Shown here piece after piece: positions 12,460 to 24,800 of a DNA stretch of 64,000 nt. Where the stretch lies: assembly GCF_000485595.1 (NCBI RefSeq), contig NW_014577186.1:334348-398347 (forward strand), written 5' to 3'. This DNA comes from Priapulus caudatus. Its lineage: Eukaryota; Priapulida; Priapulimorpha; Priapulimorphida; Priapulidae. The notes under the pieces are model-generated. The model saw nothing but the letters and a program-made list of their open reading frames with translations, ran no database searches and was not told the DNA's origin. Each line of letters begins with the position of its first letter. The first letter of the stretch is position 1. The position numbers and the translations under genes are program-made.

Positions 12460-14547
12460 GGGGCCTACATTCTCTAATTCTCGGTCAACATGCATATTAA
12501 CATGCATATTAATATGTAACATAACAACATTGTCGTCTGAATTACATATTTACTCTTGCTGCAAAGTCCTGACAGCTATATGATATGAAGAAATTCTGAG
12601 GTTCAAAGTAGGTATTTGTGCTAGTTCGAATTAGTTAGAATGGAAATGTTACACGCCTACACATACTACACACGTACCACCTCTTAACGGCTTTTCTTTT
12701 ATATTCACTCGACTTTTACACACTTCTGCACACACGGTTATAGTATAGTACTTCTGCTCAGCGGTAGGTAGTACATGTTACCACTTGTTCTCTGCATGGG
12801 TTTATCTCAATGTTATACCATCCGTATGTACATGTAGTATGTTACACACAAAGACGAGGTCCGTTTGGCATGACTCGCGAATAAACCGGTAGGTAAAATT
12901 TGTGTTCTTGTGCCTATACACGCATGCTCAATTCCTCTATTAATGACTTGTGATGGTAACGACAATATAATTAGATAGATAACGACAAACGGTCTGTACC
13001 GAAGCATGATACAAATGAGAACAGTGAGTTACGTTTAACCAACGGTCCATAATAGATTTTTTTTTATTATGGACTCTTGGTTTAATGTTACTTGCACTCG
13101 AATGTCGCACGTCAATTTCGGTAACACAGATTTACCTATATTTATCTCGCAATTGTTGGGCTTTTCCCACCGGTACTCGGTCATTTCTGTAAACGTACGA
13201 AATTTTAAATACGGTCACATGACTTCCTACGTTTTTCGTGAAATTAATCCAATTTCAACATCCAGGCATGAACGCACGGAGATAACGCGAATAAATCGTG
13301 AATGCTCGGCAAGGGTTATGATAAAATAAGGTAAATCAAGATCTTCCCGACTCTCGCTGCGGCATACGCTATGCATGCCATGCTCTTCGAGGGCCACCTC
13401 AGGGATTTAGGGTCTGATGGTAATTAACCTGTCTATCTCTTCACCGTCTTCAATGCATTTTACGGAAATCCTTTAATGTTTTCGAACTACACCTGACATT
13501 GTCTAATTAACGCACAAAAACACCTTTCAATTTTGATGCGCTGTTTGGTTGCAGAATAACCATGCGACAAGCAACTTTTGTGGGTCAGTCGGTCCGTTAA
13601 TCGATCCCTGTACGTGACACCCTTATGCAGGTTTTTCACAGAAATTACATAAGCTAGGCCGCGTAGCTAACCCATTTCCTCTTGGGGGTGGGGGCAAGAT
13701 GGGTGGGGGCGGATTGTGTTCTAGATGGGCAGGTCGCCGTGGGCGATTCGCCACATATACACTCCGCTTGGGTGTAAACTGCTTCTTGCCCCAACCCTGC
13801 TAGCTACTGCCTGACTAGACAGACGTATTAAATGTTGAAATTTACATAGGCGTAGCTACACACACAGACACAGATATTGACATAGACATGTGCATAGATA
13901 TATGCATATGAATATAAATAGACGTAGACAGTGGCATAGACATCCGGCTAGAGCTTTGCATGACCCTATTAATTCGCCTCAAATAATCTCTTGATGAGTA
14001 CTTACGCGGTGAGCTGTGCTCTGATCTGGTATACCTATTCTTATTCTCATCCTTATCTTTACTGTTGGGAAGCCTCCAAGGAATGATAGCAACACGTATT
14101 ATTGTCAGTTGACCGAGAATAAATACAACGAAATCAGGAAACGAACCAGGAAACGAAACAAAACCACAAAATGAAAAGTTCACGGAATAAACGTAACTGA
14201 AATAGGTGTAGAAAATGACAATTTCATCAATTGTCATACAGATGGTCAATAATAATTACGCTCGCCGAAATTCATAGTTGGGTAGAAGGCGGAAAACGTT
14301 TACAATTACCACGCTCCCTATTCCTAAACTGGTAGAAGAATAACCGTGATTGCGCACTTTTAAAGAAAAAGCCTGTAAGCTAGGCGGGGATGGCCGTACC
14401 AAGCTGCCCACTGTGTGTGTCCACGGGGCGTGACTCCATCAGTCCTGTATGGTTTAAAACTATCCATAGTGGCCATACTTAACCACTGCACCCGCGTGTA
14501 CATAGAGAGTGAACGTGCATGCATCGCCTCGAATCTGCGAGCTCCTA
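12460..14547. other. Intergenic, no gene seen
   Basis: AT-rich with scattered short frames (for example 13069-13329 plus and 13842-14249 minus) that resemble no family and have composition like their surroundings. A G-rich stretch lies at 13683-13715. I find no RNA gene or clear transposon ends. Confidence 0.5.
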
Positions 14548-17500
14548 ATGGCAGAATCAGTAACCGGTAAGTAATTTAAATAATTTATTTACGGTTACGC
14601 GATATTAGCGGAGCACTATGTAGTTATACAATATGGTGTAGCCTACGCGCACCAAGTGTAACGATTAGCCTTCATCGTATGTATAGGACTACCTCAGTGC
14701 ATATTATTGCTGCTGTGCAGTGAAAATACTGCGTTAGTCTGTACGGTGAGACGAGGAGGGAGGTGGTTATTTATATAATATATACACACAGCACTGTGTG
14801 TATCATCGTCGCCGCATCATTGCTTACAGAGATTGAAAGGAAGAACATCGACGTGTCGCCACTCACGAAAGCGAACGTGTCCGTCATCTTCGTTGTAGGT
14901 AAGCTAGCTCATAATAAAATACACGAGCATGAGGGCCAAATACTCTACCTACCCTCTAGGATACCTACGCGACGGGATCCGAGGCGTCATTTGTTATCTG
15001 AGCAGCGCGCGCACATGAAATTACCGAGAGGAATTCACAGTATATACAGTGAAATACGTGCGTTGAGCTATTAACCGCGAATGCTTCTTGCAGATTTCGC
15101 AGTAGTAAAGTAACAATATAATTAATCGTGAATAGAACGATTTGCACAGTTTGGCAGAATACCAGATAGCGGTTAAAATCGAAATCAAATGAAAGCCCGC
15201 GCACGGGGGCCAACCGTCTACAATACCACACTTTGCGTTGTGCGTATCATTGATAGCTTTTCGTTTGCAAAAATTATACACACTAGATAGTAGATAGACA
15301 TCGTCTATCGTCGATATAGTACATCATTTTCGAGGTTCTGTTTAACAGGAGGGCCCGGCTCCGGTAAGGGCACGCAGTGCGAGCGCATCGTTAACAAGTA
15401 TGGCTTCACTCATCTATCCTCGGGAGACCTGCTGAGAGCCGAGGTGCAGTCCGGCTCGTCACGTGGCAAACAGCTAACGTCCATCATGGAGCGCGGAGAA
15501 CTCGTGCCGCTGGTACGTCTGCGCATGTCTCTATTATAAGCCAATGTCTCTATATATTAAGCCAATCACTGCGTTTTCTCACGCGTGTGTGCAATACAGT
15601 GTAATATTATTTTATTATTATATATTAATATTGTATTATTATTTTATTATTATATATATATATTATATATATTTTGAAATTCCCTATTACTTTAAAAATT
15701 ACTTGCATAAATTGAATTTGATGTTATTATCAGAAAGCACAGTGTCCTTTACGGGCTATCGTCCGTAGTTGTATTATTGTACATGGTCTGATATGGTGGC
15801 TAGAGTCCCGGATGGTGCTGTAACTGCCTTCTAGTAAGGGGCCTACTACAGTCTTCGCTGCTACTGCTTAAGCTGTGTTGGCTTGGAGGCCATAATACCA
15901 GAAAGCTTAAGGTTTTTTGGTTAACAACGCTGTCCTTACTTTTACCGCACAAAACCCGGGGCATATAGCTGGAACTTAAGTTGTACTACAGTGGATCAGA
16001 TCTCACCCATACCTAGTTCCTCCTTTGTGACGTTCCACCTACGAACGGTATGTAGCCGGCTAAACGACAGGCCACTCCCTGCCTAATGATACCCAGATTA
16101 CGTAACGTTGGAGGCACTGTATCTATAGGCAAGGTTAAGCGACAGCAGCGACAAAATAACACACTTTACTACGACCTGCAATCGTGATCAATTCTATATT
16201 TATAAGGGAATACCCATAGACATAGATACGTTCTATTCTATTTTATACTCACTCCAGCGCGAGTAACTTTATACTTAACCCGGTAGTAAATACTAAGTAC
16301 TTAGCCCAAAGCTATCATTATACAATGCTTAGTTACTAGCAGCGAAGTTCTGAAATACGATCGCAACTTCCGGACGCGTGCCTGAGTTGTTCGGCGAAAG
16401 TCCACTCCAAAATCCATTCAAAATTCGCATACATCGCTGCAAAGCGTCATCTCATGCGTTCGTTAAGTCACGGATTCATTTTTGATGACAGCAGGTCGTA
16501 CCGTTGACCTGGCTGAAAGGGAGGGCGAATTGTGAGAAGGCCAAGGCTGGCACAAAGGGCTTCCCTATCATCGATAGTTACCTCCAGGGAGGTGTTCAGG
16601 AGTGAAATTCGAAAAGGTCAGAGTACGTTGCAAACATAGTGACCAGCCACCCACCGCACAAGCCCATTCGCATGTTTTTACCCATTGGTTTTATCCCCAC
16701 AGAAGTAAAATCAAATTCAAACGCGTGCGAGCATCATGTGATGTGCGCGTACGTATGCGTGCGTGTGATCTGCGTGGCGTTACGAAATCGTAAGCCCCCG
16801 ACATCCATTCCTCCAACGGCTTTTCCCCCGATCATTCCGCTATATACTTCACTCATCGAAATAATGACGAAATGCGACGATATCCCCAAAAATAATCCCG
16901 TGCCTGTCGCGATCGGCAAGTGCATAACATCGTAAATTAATTAGCGACTATGCATCTGGCGCGCGTTCCCAGATCTGCCCCGTGCACGGTCGTGCTCTAA
17001 CTACGAGTGACGGAGGCAGATCATGAAGGCAGCGCTGAGGCACGCGGCGAGACGAGCGGACGCGTCGACGAACAACGAGGAGACGATCAATGCAAGCGCC
17101 TGAAGACCTCAACACCTCCACCGTGCCCGTGATGACGCAACTACGGACGCAAAGGCACACACCGTGCAGTATCGGTGTTGGACTAGCTGCATCCACCCCC
17201 CCCCCATTTTCTCGTACAGCGATTCGCACAAAGTTAAACGCCATAGAACAGATATTTACACCAAAATAGCATCGTAACCCACTGTTCGAACGCTGTTATC
17301 GGAAAAACCGTCACAGACTGACACTCCCGAACGTGCGTGAACTCGCTGTCCCATAATTTTATCGTCGCAGCGATTCGCACAAGTATATCGTAATAAGCAG
17401 TAACTAATAGTAGTAAGAGTAAGTAATAATAAATAAAGTAAATAAAAAAATAAATATGAATATAAAAAATAAAAATAAAAGTAAATAATAATAAGAGTAA

Positions 17501-18035
17501 GTAATGCGACAGAGTAGCTACTACTAACTAGACTATCAGTAAACGCTGTCGCCGATCGGTACCGACTTCATTACTCGTCGTTGAAGCTGGCGTTGATGGC
17601 ACCACTCCGAATATCTCTGTCATCATTAACCATCGACCTAATTAGATTACGACTAACCGCAGCATGGGCTGCCACAGTAGGTAGTGCTGTTAGATTCGTT
17701 CATCGAAATCCTCCTGCGTGAAACGCATCAGTAGGCGCCGCAGAATTTCGGATTGTTGTACATAGGTGCCAACGCTACCGCTACATCCGAGCTAATAATA
17801 AATAATAAATCATAAAATAATAATAATAATAACATAATTAATAAATCCTATAGGTACATCCGAGCTAATAATAAGAATTCCGCACGAACCTTGTTGAGAT
17901 TTGTAATAACACGACTGTAGGTTCGTAGCGTGGTGTTATAAACAGGTTGTGTTCATTCTTTATCAGGTGTCGGCAGGCGGAACCATTGAAGAGGTGTTCG
18001 CAAAGACCTGCGACGTACTCGGAAAATGCCTATAA
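14548..18035 (+). CDS. AK1: Adenylate kinase isoenzyme 1-like, with two frame-broken middle exons
   Basis: Adenylate kinase interconverts ATP + AMP and 2 ADP in the cytosol. Exon 1 14548-14566, exon 2 14830-14898 and exon 3 15349-15512 join in phase and end [20 protein letters not shown] (P-loop) and [12 protein letters not shown] (AMP-binding region), closing in ELVPL; these are close to animal AK1. Exon 4 (16495-about 16600) keeps KAKAGTKGF, but the following family motif G-F-L-I-D-G-Y-P-R is scrambled by small indels. Exon 5 (about 16970-17180) still shows GETSGRVD and EETI remnants of the LID region, but in different frames with stops between. Exon 6 (17967-18035) is clean: [20 protein letters not shown], then stop. 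As sequenced the middle cannot be translated, so this is either a decaying gene or a locus with consensus errors. Identity is certain; functional status is not. Confidence 0.85.
16970..17180 (+). pseudogene. AK1: AK1 LID-region exon with multiple indels
   Basis: Short in-family peptides appear in successive different frames: GETSGRVD near 17053-17076, an EETI fragment just after it, then a KRLKT fragment. At least three net frame changes occur within about 120 bp. The end (…CGTGCAG) still resembles an exon end compatible with the following VSAGGT exon. Density of indels here is far above that in the golgin exons. Confidence 0.7.
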
Positions 18036-18559
18036 ATGCACTCATCGCTCGCATCTCTAGCAGTTGGCATTTTTTTACGATGTAGGATACTTCACGCATG
18101 GACCACGCCTCGATGACAGAACATTGCTCGGCGATCGCACGAGAGAAAAAACGTTATACCTTAAACATGGAAACATTGTCAAAACCAGATACATTAATCG
18201 ATACTTGGGAGCATAATCTTAGAATATCGATTCGTAATGCTGGAGCCGTCTCATGTGCGTTTGATACCAAACCTTGCAACGTACACAGACGCGGGGAAAG
18301 ACAATGCACCTACGCAAAATACATGATCTTACACCCTACCCCCGCGTGCGCGCAACAGTCACACCCCCTGCAACCATTTCACCTGAAGGCAGCTCTATGA
18401 AACCGTCCGTCGATCTCTCTTTGCACTTTTCAATCTAGTCACGTTAGTTACAAATGTCATGGTAATCCAACTCACTTATGAATACTCGAGGCTGACGTCA
18501 CAATCTCGTTGTTTCTTTAAATGGGTCTTTCTGTAACGACTATAGTACAACCTTCATGA

Positions 18560-18565
18560 AATAAA
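18560..18565 (+). promoter_or_regulatory. AK1: Candidate poly(A) signal AATAAA
   Basis: AATAAA about 525 bp downstream of the AK1-like stop codon, the first canonical signal in that direction. Confidence 0.35.
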
Positions 18566-18838
18566 GTAGAAGTATTATTCTTGCAAGCTGTAGTACTTAC
18601 CGTATTTGTATTGCTGTCTATAGTAATGGCCGCATATAACTGCGAGAGACAAACGCATAGCTACAACATTAGTGAATAAAACGGGAATGACAATCTTTGA
18701 GACCTAATCCGTGCCCTAAGAAACACATTTTTGTTTTACGCACGTTCATTACAAAAATGGCAGGAGTAGAACATGCAAATCGCTACTTCTAGTTATATAT
18801 GTTGCAGCGTTAAAGAAGTGGTGGTGGGAGAAATTTGA

Positions 18839-18964
18839 ACGAGAGAGCGAGAGTGTAGAGCAGAGCGCGAGGGAGAAGATAAAGAGAGATAGACCGAGGA
18901 CAGAGAGAGAGAGAGCGCGCGAGAGAGAGCGAAAAAGAGAGCGCGCGCAAGAGAGAGAGAGAGA

Positions 18965-19005
<41 letters not shown>
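18839..19005. repeat. (GA)n-rich microsatellite
   Basis: About 165 bp of GA/CGAGAG repeats. It produces Leu/Ser-only frames on the minus strand that are not genes. Confidence 0.95.
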
Positions 19006-19007
<2 letters not shown>

Positions 19008-19009
19008 CA

Positions 19010-21103
19010 CTAAGGAGGAGGTTCACTAGAGCTGTATGAGGCGATGCATCTCACATTGCTCACTCACATGAGGAGCAACGAATAGAATACATACACGAAT
19101 TAATCTATGTACACACTCGTAACTATTCCGCCTTGAATACAGCCACATTTTATTTATAGTTGAGCGAAACACACTGTATATATTACGTTTTATTCGAATG
19201 CATTTAGATTTACATAGTTCCGCGTGCATAACTGCCTCGTCACCCACACCCACGCATAGAATACGCGCGCAATAAATATTGATTCAGACCATGCAATATA
19301 ACAGTTCCGTCATTAAAGACCAGTTGCAACGACGTGATGTTTTCAGTACAGAGCCAAAAATAGAGAAATCCGTATGAAATCATGATATCAAACCAGGCAA
19401 ACTTTTAAATATTATAACCTGTTTAGACGGCCCGTCAATTAGATATTATTCTTTACATCTACTGCCTTGCCGCAGCATTTTTACTTGTGTTCGGTGCCAC
19501 GAGGCTGGCCTATTCCACCATTTATCTTTTTACTCTCTACCCTTTCTCTCAGACGAACAAAAATGCTAGCGGTTACCGCACGTGTTCTAAATCACCACAT
19601 GTAACATATGGAACGATGTGGCTGCAGAATTAATGAGTAGTTGTACGAATTTACCAATACAATGTATACGACCAAAGATGTAACTAATTAGTCAGTAATG
19701 TTGTTAGACATATGCATTCCTGCATTCGTGTAAAATTATAAAATAGCTCTCTGATTAATAAGGGCATAGCCTGGAAAAAAGCACATTTACCAATGAATTA
19801 TCATTATTGATGATTAATTACCGGATGAGATAGCAAACCGGAAATATCATCATGAATGTGCTTTGGGCATGTCTATTAATTACGCCTCTCCGCTTATCCA
19901 CAGATAATATGCACATTCTCTTGTTGCGTGACATTTTTGGCAATACTCACTAGTGTGCAACGGAATATAAATGAACAAACTATGAGACATAACCAGAAAC
20001 GTGACAAGTGTAGGAAAACATTGTACTCAACTATGTTCAACCTCCTTGCAAAGGGTGGAGTCGTACTAATCATGAACCCGTTATCCATGAAACAAAAACC
20101 TACACAAGTAGCATGTCGCAAATGACTTTCGACTTTTTTAAGGCGACTACTGGCTGGAAACACAAGGACCTGTCCGTTTACATCACGTGCCGTCTAGAGA
20201 GTGCAGGAATCTTAACAGCAATAAAATCCATAGTACCCAATATATATATATTCAGTATGTCAATAAGTGATTGAGAACTGAAAATCAATAACAAACAATT
20301 ATACATTTTAAAATATTTTTTATGATAATTAATAAATTAGTGGTGCATAACACGTCAAATAAAGCCAAAAAATAGCGACTACCCGCTTGATTAAACGCCG
20401 TTGCATTGTAGTAATGACATAATGAATTGGATAGATTAACAAAGTAATGAAGCTCTAAGATTGCAACCAGTAGCAATTGACACAATAGGCACCATAGTTA
20501 CACCACACTGCATTTAAAAACCAATAATCAACTGTCACCCCCTGGCACGCTTGTGCAAATGCAATCTTCTCTACCTAGCCAGTTAGATACGGTTTCTAGT
20601 TCTAACATCTTCATTTGCTTGTAAACAAACTGTAAGTGCTATAACGTTATTTCTATTAAGATCACATACTTGAGCATCGTTGTTACAGATACTAACAGAG
20701 ACATTACTTGTGCGCCAGGCAGGTCTCAATTTCATTCAGATTTGAGATGCATTCATACAATAAAAACCACCAGCCTATATGCTATATATATAGCCGATTT
20801 CTTTCAATGCAATAACCTGCCTGAAATACCATTTATAGGTTAGCATTGAAAAATAATCTAACCCAAGAAACTGAAGTATAACTATATCAGCTACTTCACC
20901 ATAAAAAAATAAACATCATAACGCCTGTCGAACGCGGTATCGGAAAAAAACGTGACAGGCCGGACACCCCCCGAAATTTCAATTTTCCCACAAGGAACAC
21001 ATTCGCTATGCAACACCTAAGCCCAAAACTCAGAATGCTTGAAGAACCTGTTGAACAGCAAATCTCACCTCCCGTCACCATGTGCAAAACAGTACAGCTA
21101 CTG
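19010..21103. other. Intergenic between AK1-like gene and golgin 3' end, no gene seen
   Basis: AT-rich. Includes the 3' flank of the minus-strand golgin gene; no TTTATT (minus-strand AATAAA) was found close to its stop, so its 3' end is undefined. Short frames at 19894-20163 and 19928-20125 overlap each other on opposite strands and match nothing I recognise. Confidence 0.5.
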
Positions 21104-21846
21104 CTAAGATGGCGTCAAGCGCGGCTTCAATCGGGGATGCTGCTGATTATGACGCTGCTGCGGTGACTGCGTCGGTCGCCGAGGCGTGGTCGCAACTGGC
21201 GACATGCCGATCTCTGGCTTTGGTCCAAACCAGGACGTCTTCCACTCCAGTGTCTCCCTAACACATTTCTCTTCATCCAAGGAGAGGTGCAGCACAGTGG
21301 AGACAGCCTTCATCAGCTGCAACGCCTGTAGGTGGGAATCGAAACGAGTCGTAATGTACACACGTAATGCAGTCAATATTTCACTTTGCACACTGCAGCA
21401 TCTCTCATGGTTAATTATTCCCTGTTCCATTTACTGGTCCAACTCTGCCATAACACACAGTGCATACAGACGCACGGCACATGAAATTCCATTGTAGACA
21501 GCTTCAAACAAAACACATGCACGCACATGCACGCGCGCGCAAGCACGCATACACGTCCACATTCACTATCCAAGCACACTGAATGTTTAGATGACAGTAT
21601 GCCTGGACCTGCCCTGCCCGCATAACTTGGATGCAATCTCACCTCATTCTCTCTGCTTAAGATGAACCTCATCACAACGTGTTTCAAATACTGGAAGTTG
21701 ATGTCATCCTCAGAGAGTGCAGTGGGCGAAGAGTCCGAAGCAGCGGACATCTTACGCTGGGCCGATGGCGAGGGTGTAGCATTGCCTGGTCTGAGAGAGT
21801 TGCCCGACACAGCCTGTAGGGGGCCAACCTCCTGCATGTCGTTCAG
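21104..21846 (-). CDS. GOLGA1: Golgin-97 GRIP-domain exons 32 and 33
   Basis: Exon 32 (21846-21643) ends with [20 protein letters not shown] and exon 33 (21325-21104) continues [19 protein letters not shown], then the signature [11 protein letters not shown]. These match the golgin-97 GRIP domain residue by residue in places. The family's critical Tyr, needed for Arl1 binding, is present in QYLKHVV. After the GRIP domain a basic, Pro/Gln-rich tail of about 35 residues runs to the stop ([16 protein letters not shown]), of unknown role. The domain is split by a 317-bp intron. Confidence 0.95.
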
Positions 21847-24800
21847 CTGATCATGACAAGTGACAGTTTTATTTTTACGACGACGTATTCTCAGTCAAGC
21901 CATATACTCGCTAATCTTTTTACTCCCCAATTTTTACGGAAAATTCAACTATTGGACTCAATAATATTACAAACAAACAAATAAATATAATAAATACTCT
22001 TGAACTCAGTAAATACACGAGAATCGCAAATTACATGTTGCCACCTAAACGATATACATCCAAATATAATCAGAACAACAGTCTTTAGTACCACAATATA
22101 ATTAGGTTTAAAAGTACCTCATCCCTTGGTAAGGATTGAACTTTCAGTTCTTTCTGGAGAGTCTTTTTCAGATCGTTCAATCTCTGCTGTTGCATCTTGA
22201 TCGTCTATGAAACATCAAAAGACCACATACGTTCTGCGCATTTAAACATTTTAACATTAAAAATGTTTTTTCTAGAGATTTCATGAAAACTCTCGATTAT
22301 GTTTCTCAGCTTTTTTGACGGACGAGCAACTAAGCTTGTGGATGAAAAGCAAATCACTGAGCACCCACTTGCTACACTAATCACTCAGCAATCTTTAACA
22401 TACCCCCACCCCAAGTGAAAAGACTCCTTACTTTCACCTTTTCTCTATTTCTTAATAGCTGCTTGGGCTTCGAACCAACGATGACGTTCCAGCGTAAACA
22501 CTCTCACTCGTCGCCCCACGTTTCATACACTTAGGTGTGTGGCGGCGGCATCACAGCGAAGCTCACAGACAGAGGAACAACGTACCTTGTTCTTATCCGT
22601 CAGCTGCTCCTCCAGTGCGAGGATGGACTTGCGCAGATCCTGTACGAGCACTTCTGCCTCGCTGTCGTCCCGTTCATTCGCCTGTGCGCAACCCGGCACA
22701 TTCACCAGAGAGAATCAAAAAAGAGTAATCATGATATATATCTCCGTATTATATCTGCATTCACACGAATTCGTTTATTTTAGGAATTATATCTGCTTTG
22801 CCACATTTCTAATACCTGTGCGATGATATAACTACATTCAACCATCCACCACTTCCCACTCACTAATCCATATTAAGCTGGGTTTACACTACCGACTTTA
22901 TGTTGTCAAATTGGCGAGTTGGACCGATTTTGCAATTCGGCAACACCAGGTTGGCGAAAATAGTACATGTTCTAATCTCCCAACGAGTTGCTATTGACCA
23001 GTTGCTCGTGCGACGTTTGTGTTTACACTGCCGATTGTCGGTTGGATAGTTGCGAAATTGGTCCAATTCGCCAATTTGACAACATAAAGTCGGTAGTGTA
23101 AACCCAGCTTTATATGAGAACGGTGCGGAAGTGGATGCTTATCCTGGACTGTTTAGTCATTATCACCACTTGAGTGATTGGCTCCAGCGCTTGATATATA
23201 TATATATATATATATATCACATATTGATAGACGGTGACAGACAAACGCCGACAATACTGGCCGTATAAAACACTGCCTGCGACTCGACATCAATTCACCT
23301 ACCTCGCCACTTTGCACTGCCAGCTGGTGGATCAGACCCTGTAACTGAGTCTCCAGTGTCGCCACCTGCTGGCAGCGTTCGCGCAGCTGGCTCTGAAGCT
23401 CATCACGCTCCGCATTGCCGCTGCGCTCTGTCGCTTTCACCGACTGCGACAGTTCCGCGTTGCGTACTAACAGCTTGTCCTTCTCTGTGTCAAAGTAGTT
23501 TTAGAGATCATTCAGTTCAGTTATCAGTAAAAAATTTAATGCATAATGACATGTTATCTGGTCCCTTTGCCCATATTACTTCAGCTCAATGATTCTCAGT
23601 TCTTAAACTTAAATTCGAATACTATTAAGCTTATTCAGCTGTACTTTCTCACGTCATGCTAACGTAAAAGAAAGTTGGGATAACATGCTTGTCATGACTC
23701 ATGGCAATACTTGGTTAGCCACTTGAATAAATCAGTGAAATGACGACTGATATTGATGCAGTGACAGACTGCAAGATTCTCAAACATCTAAAACTAACAC
23801 TATTGATGATCTAAGAGTCATGTAAACTATAGGCATGATTTTATCTATATCTAGGTTATATCTAGGTTATATCTAACAATAGCCACACTAATGCTAAGTG
23901 TGACTAGAAATCCACTCATACCAGCATTGGTTCGCTTCAGGTCGTCCTTGATACTGTGCTGCTTCTTCTGCAAATTTTCTAGCTCTACTAATGTTTTCTT
24001 TGCCTCTGACTCTGACTGAACCAACTGTAAAAATAACCACAAATCCACTAAATATGTCAGTTATCACAGGTTGGAAACAATTGGCAAATGCATAGCAGAC
24101 TATTTATCATCTTACTAGACCAAACTCACACCAAGTAAATCACCGAGAATGAAGAGTTTGAAGAATTTCATTAGTTACTAACCTTCTCCCAAACTTCTTT
24201 TCCTTCTACTTTATTACTTCCCAGCAATGAATTCAATTGTAAGCACTCGTTCTGCTTAAGATTCAACTCAATCTGCAATGAATAGACATACAGGTGAGGT
24301 AAATATGATGAAACGTAAAATGAGATAGGGTTACGGAGAAAAGAGAGACAGAAAGAGAGCGAGCGAGAGGGGGGGGGGTGAAGGTCAGTCAAGAAAGATT
24401 GTTTGTTTCAGGCACAAGAACCAATTTATTAATTTCGATTAATTTTGCACCCTGCACATTATATTTTTCTCACTGGACTTATAACACAGAATAACACGTT
24501 TAAAAACACCCACATCTCGAAATTCCACAGAACAGGAAAAAGGCCCTTATGCCTGTAGCTTGCCAGACTGCAGCTGTGATGATTTCCATCACATGAGGTG
24601 ATCACATAAGAAATCAAAAAGTCACTGTGCAGCACGTCACCACACAGGCCTTACTTTGAGAGTTTCCATCGACTCTTCAACATCCTCTTGCTGCTGTCTG
24701 CATTCCACAAATGCCTCTTCTTGCTCCTTACTCCTAGCTTCCATTCCTGCCTGCAAAATGGCATGAAAGTAACCACATTAGACCACAGGCTAAAAGCGTT

